DNA of 64,000 bases from Daphnia pulex (taxonomy: Eukaryota > Arthropoda > Branchiopoda > Diplostraca > Daphniidae). A program made the position numbers and the translations under genes. Where the stretch lies: positions 4,712,001 through 4,776,000 of the forward strand of contig NC_060027.1 of the NCBI RefSeq assembly GCF_021134715.1. Direction: 5' to 3'. The notes under the pieces are model-generated. The model made no database searches, was not told where the DNA came from, and was given only the letters and a program-made list of their open reading frames with translations. The first letter of the stretch is position 1. The number at the start of each line of letters is the position of its first letter. Shown piece by piece: positions 60,501-64,000 of this stretch.

Positions 60501-63265
60501 TCTTTTTTTTGAATAAAAAAAAACATGTTAAGCAACAATGTATCATTATGCTGGGCAATAGCGAAATGACAGAGACCCGTTGTTTAAATCTTTCTTCGTT
60601 ACCCGAGATTTTGAGGGGAGACCACCTGTCTGCTGGTCACATCTTCTGGGATTAAGGCTCGAGTCATACTCTCCGTTTCCATCAGACTTTCCCTCTATTT
60701 CAACGTGCAGTTTGCAGTTTGTGAGTGAAGAAAAGGAGCGGGCACAGGAGATAAAAGAAATACCGAAAAAATTGAACATAAAAGCGCACCGTTAACACTT
60801 GAAGAAAGAAATAAAAAAATACATTAATTTCCATTTGACGGTCAGCCCCAACATAAGTAAAATTAAATCAGAAATAGGGTTGAATTTGGTGGGCATTTTT
60901 TAAGAGGCTGTACGCCAGGTAGAAGAGTATAGGCTGGATCCTTTACAGATTTCATCAAAGGTTATTGATGAGTGGATGTGGTCGAGTAGAATGTAATAAA
61001 ATTTGGGATTTGGTGCGCATAAGCGAAATTTAACCCAGCGCGAAAACCATTTACAATAATTGAATGCAATTGTTTCAATAATTATGATAATTAGAAAAAA
61101 TAAACTGGGTCTGAAGCGTAAAAAAAACTTTAGCTAAACCGCCACCAGCAAAGTCAAGCTGGACATAAAATGCCGAGTTAGAAGGGTCGATTTGTTAGTC
61201 CATTCAATATGCACTTTTAAAAGTCAACAGGAAAGTGAAATTGAGGAGTGTTTCAGGTAGAGACTCGGTCCGAAATGTTACAAAGGCCGACTGGGTTTGA
61301 CTGCCAGCAACGTATGAATTTCGTATGAACGTTCAATCACTTCAATGCTGATTTTCTATCATTTCCTCGCAGATTAAAACACAATCTAAGTAACGGACAA
61401 CTAACGGGAAATCCTCACCAACAAAAAAGTAAGAAGAAACAAAGAAAATAAAACAAACAAAAATATTATGAATTGTTAGATCCTGAAGACACTGTCTTCG
61501 AGATTATGCACAAGACTGGATGTTAGTAGACACAAACTCCGGCAAACAATCAATTTAAAGTAAAAATGTTTGGTAAAACAGAAAATTAATTACGAATTGA
61601 TTGTTTGCCGGTAAGTTACAATATTCTAACTAAGAAAATGCCTGCTGGACTGTTATATCTCATTAGGCAGTTAACGACAAGAAAAAAAAATATTGAAATT
61701 TGATTTGAATCTTTTGTAGTTTAAATCTTTACGAATTTTATAACGGTCCACACAAGACTTTCAAAACGGTTATGGTAGGTTTGTATACCCAAGTTTTAGC
61801 ACTTGTCCGCCAGCGCGCAGTCCGTCATCGCCGAGCAAGTTGGCATGCTCATCTTCGTGACCCGATTCGGCCATCTGTAGACGTATGCCATGCCGATGAG
61901 TCGTAGCTGGTTTTACTCTTTCTGTGACCGTGTCTTGACTAAAGACAGCTTCAATCTTGTTTGTGTTGTTTTGTGTGCGTGTTTTATGTTTTTAGTTCAG
62001 AATTGTCCCATTCCGACCCGAATGTGCATGCATAGTTGTGTGTGTTTTTGCGTTTCGTGTAGGCGTGCGTGTAATAAAGTGTTTCATATTAGCGAGCCAG
62101 CGCGGAGGAGCGGAGATTATGGAAATGTCAGGGGCATGCAAAATGATGTGATAAGGGAAATCAGTAGGAACAGGGTAAAATTAAATGCATGGGGCATTCA
62201 AAAAGTAAAGGTGGTAAGACAGAGGGTGTTGGGAAGATAAAAGAAATCAACAAAACTGAGAGTTAGGAACAGAAAAAAAAAACTAAAGACTACTCATGCG
62301 CACTATGTAAAATTAATTAAATTATTAGAATCATACAAGCTTGTCGAGATTAACCTTAAACCAAAAGTAGGAAGTTAACAAACACATGAGTGTTAATAAT
62401 TGAACAAAATTAAGAGTTTAGGAAAACCAAGTTATAAAATAAAAACCTTTCTTTGTCTTACAAGGTTGTGGGGGAGGAGAAAGCTGTGTTATTAAGCTTG
62501 ACTTTACTGTCATTTAATACATATATCCTTCCTTCTTAAATTTGCATTTCTTAGAATATTGTTTAAATTATACCATGTTATAAATATAAATGTGATATTT
62601 AAAATGCTACTTATTACATTTTCAAGATAACATAAATAACACTGGTCTATAATCATGTCGATAGTAAAATTGAAATGTTCATACCTCATCAAAGAATGTT
62701 TGAGTTTTGCGTAAGATGTGCTTCAATTCTGTCAGCTCTAAAAAGTTTTTCTTTAGTGCCTCTGAATTTTGGTTCACCTCACGAAGCTCATTTTCAAGCT
62801 TTTCAAAAGCTGCTTCCAAATCAATCATCTCTCTGGGTTGTGGAGCTTCAGGATTCTCGCCAGTGTCCAAAATTGGGATGTCATCTCTCTTGATTTCTTT
62901 CTCTAGGTAACGAAGTTTTCTTTCCATTTCATCACAACGCCTGACTTCATTGACAAATTTGCGCTGGAAAGCACTAACATCAGGATTCAACTAAATTGAA
63001 AGATTAACACATGTTCAATATCATGTCCTCATAAAAGCCTTTTTTATCGATATTTGGTGAAACTTTATAACACTACATTTTAAGCAAAGTTGTAAAATAA
63101 TCATCAATGTAATATTAATTGAACCACATTTGAAAAAGAAAAGATACTTACGTCACGAAATTGGGCAAGTCCCAACTCTCCCAGTTCAGCTACACAAGCA
63201 TAAGCAGCTTCACTTTGCAAAAAAAGCTGACAAAGTGTCATTTCTTCGCTTCTGAAAAGCGGCAT
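57550..63265 (-). CDS. V-type proton ATPase 116-kDa subunit a
   Basis: Fifteen exons in transcript order keep phase: 63265-63152, 62990-62685, 61874-61789, 60311-60185, 60109-59840, 59773-59654, 59591-59301, 59230-58878, 58811-58681, 58609-58494, 58416-58306, 58245-58123, 58056-57969, 57891-57720 and 57646-57550, giving 834 aa, normal for the family. The N-terminal cytosolic half ([20 protein letters not shown] onward, with a coiled coil in exon 2) contacts the V1 stator. The C-terminal half carries the membrane helices. Key family text is complete: [21 protein letters not shown] and [20 protein letters not shown], whose Arg is the essential proton-channel Arg (R735 in yeast Vph1). The enzyme acidifies endomembrane compartments and energises apical membranes in ion-transporting epithelia. 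The intron at 58246-58305 is only 60 bases, divisible by three and stop-free, so a retained form of 854 aa is possible. Confidence 0.96.
60312..61788 (-). other. 1.48-kb intron of the V-ATPase subunit a gene
   Basis: The interval is bounded by donor g|gtatac and acceptor gcgtatag. I looked for an alternative to the neighbouring small exon, since insect homologues use alternative exons here, and found no convincing candidate. Confidence 0.6.
61875..62684 (-). other. 0.81-kb intron of the V-ATPase subunit a gene
   Basis: The interval lies between the exon ending FFDE (donor gag|gtatga) and the exon starting [10 protein letters not shown] (acceptor ctacag). It is AT-rich with no open exon of note. 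Confidence 0.6.
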
Positions 63266-64000
63266 TTTGAATTGTTGCTTCAAAGCGGGCTTTCTTCAAC
63301 GAGATAAAAATATTTTAAAGTGACTAATTCCAGGTGAAATCTTTCTGTTATCAGACAGATGACTTTGCCCTCAGAAAAGGCCGAAACGACTGTCAATCTG
63401 TTCAAGTTACAGTCACGGGACTTTCTGTCAGCTGTTCCAAGTCACAAGACAAAAGTTATCGATTTAATAGTACTGACAATCGCCGTTAGGAGTAAACGAC
63501 ACCCCTTTTCTTTTGAAAATTCAAAATAATTAGAACTGAGATTCAACATTTCAACGTTGTATTACTGTGTTATCTGCATTCTGCAAAGAGAAAATCTACA
63601 CAGACCAAAATTGAAAACAAGAATTTCAACAGCAATGTGTGTGAACAACAATTTTTCTCATTCATTTTTAATTCGCAAGAGTAGTGTATACTGTATAAGC
63701 CGAAATGTCAGCCTATTAACCAAAGAGAAAACCGTGTAAGGCATTAAAGCTAACCAAAACTTCTGGTTGCATCAATCGAAGACATAATTTAAAAGATATC
63801 AACAATTTTGAGGGAAAGAAAAAATTACAACAGTTACTCCGTCTGCGTAAATCAATTATGGACAAAATTATAAGAGGGGAATCGCAGAGTACGCTGGGCG
63901 CGTTTAGTTGCAAATATTTTTCATCGTAAACCAGCTTTCAGAGATCTTTTCTTTGCGTTCAGAATGCTGAGCGCATGTATGTTGTTTTCGTGCTGGTAAT
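63266..64000. other. V-ATPase upstream region with a possible divergent exon
   Basis: This is upstream of the V-ATPase start on the reverse strand. On the + strand, an ATG at 63632 opens MCVNNNFSHSFLIRKSSVYC and continues to a donor (accgt|gtaagg) near 63735. The segment is rich in Ser, Asn and basic residues, like a mitochondrial presequence. If real, it would be the first exon of a divergently transcribed gene whose remainder lies outside the window. Confidence in that exon is low. Confidence 0.25.

Noticed and set aside
63736..63749. 14-base GT-AG intron joining two frames near 63.74 kb
   Set aside because: It is far below any plausible spliceosomal intron length. The downstream frame is better treated as unproven.

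Overview
The window looks like nuclear DNA from an arthropod, most probably a branchiopod crustacean close to Daphnia. The evidence is spliced genes with short GT-AG introns, CAAAATG-type start contexts, opsin, ionotropic-receptor and chitin-binding cuticle genes, an intron-containing tRNA-Leu, and a CR1/L2-type retrotransposon. The genus is an inference. All exon models were assembled by hand from reading frame, splice sites and phase; none has been tested against RNA.

Layout. (1) 3.3-10.4 kb, + strand: a nine-exon ABCG half-transporter, ABCG8-like, with degenerate ATP-binding motifs. A 5'UTR intron probably reaches back to about 0.6 kb. (2) 11.9-20.5 kb, + strand: a twelve-exon opsin that keeps the retinal lysine but has FRY in place of D/ERY. 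(3) 20.5-26.2 kb: a non-coding, simple-repeat-rich stretch. (4) 26.2-30.4 kb, + strand: a 1363-aa secreted Gln/Pro-rich protein. (5) 33.8-35.7 kb, + strand: a secreted protein with one chitin-binding type 2 domain (CPAP1-like) behind a clear TATA + initiator promoter. Genes 4 and 5 could both supply cuticle or matrix. (6) 36.6-38.6 kb, - strand: a divergent ionotropic receptor. (7) 38.6-42.3 kb: a degraded stretch with an intron-containing tRNA-Leu(CAA) and remains of a CDK4/6-like kinase. (8) 42.3-47.4 kb, - strand: a 1624-aa very large inducible GTPase (VLIG/GVIN-like).

(9) 47.8-50.2 kb: a 2.37-kb non-coding foldback element bounded by TA, followed by a second tRNA-Leu(CAA) with identical exons and a different intron. 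(10) 51.3-53.2 kb, - strand: a 5'-truncated non-LTR retrotransposon with an open reverse transcriptase frame. (11) 53.6-54.2 kb, + strand: a small four-exon gene of unknown function. (12) 55-57 kb: fragments of SMC4 and of V-ATPase subunit a. (13) 57.5-63.3 kb, - strand: a complete fifteen-exon V-ATPase 116-kDa subunit a gene.

The first 36 kb is ordinary gene territory with long introns. The 38.6-57.5 kb stretch is an accessory pocket of transposable elements, tRNA copies and broken gene pieces around the VLIG-like GTPase. No operon-like organisation, CRISPR array or prokaryotic feature is present. The least ordinary items are the foldback element, the VLIG-like GTPase, the FRY opsin and the pocket of host-gene fragments.
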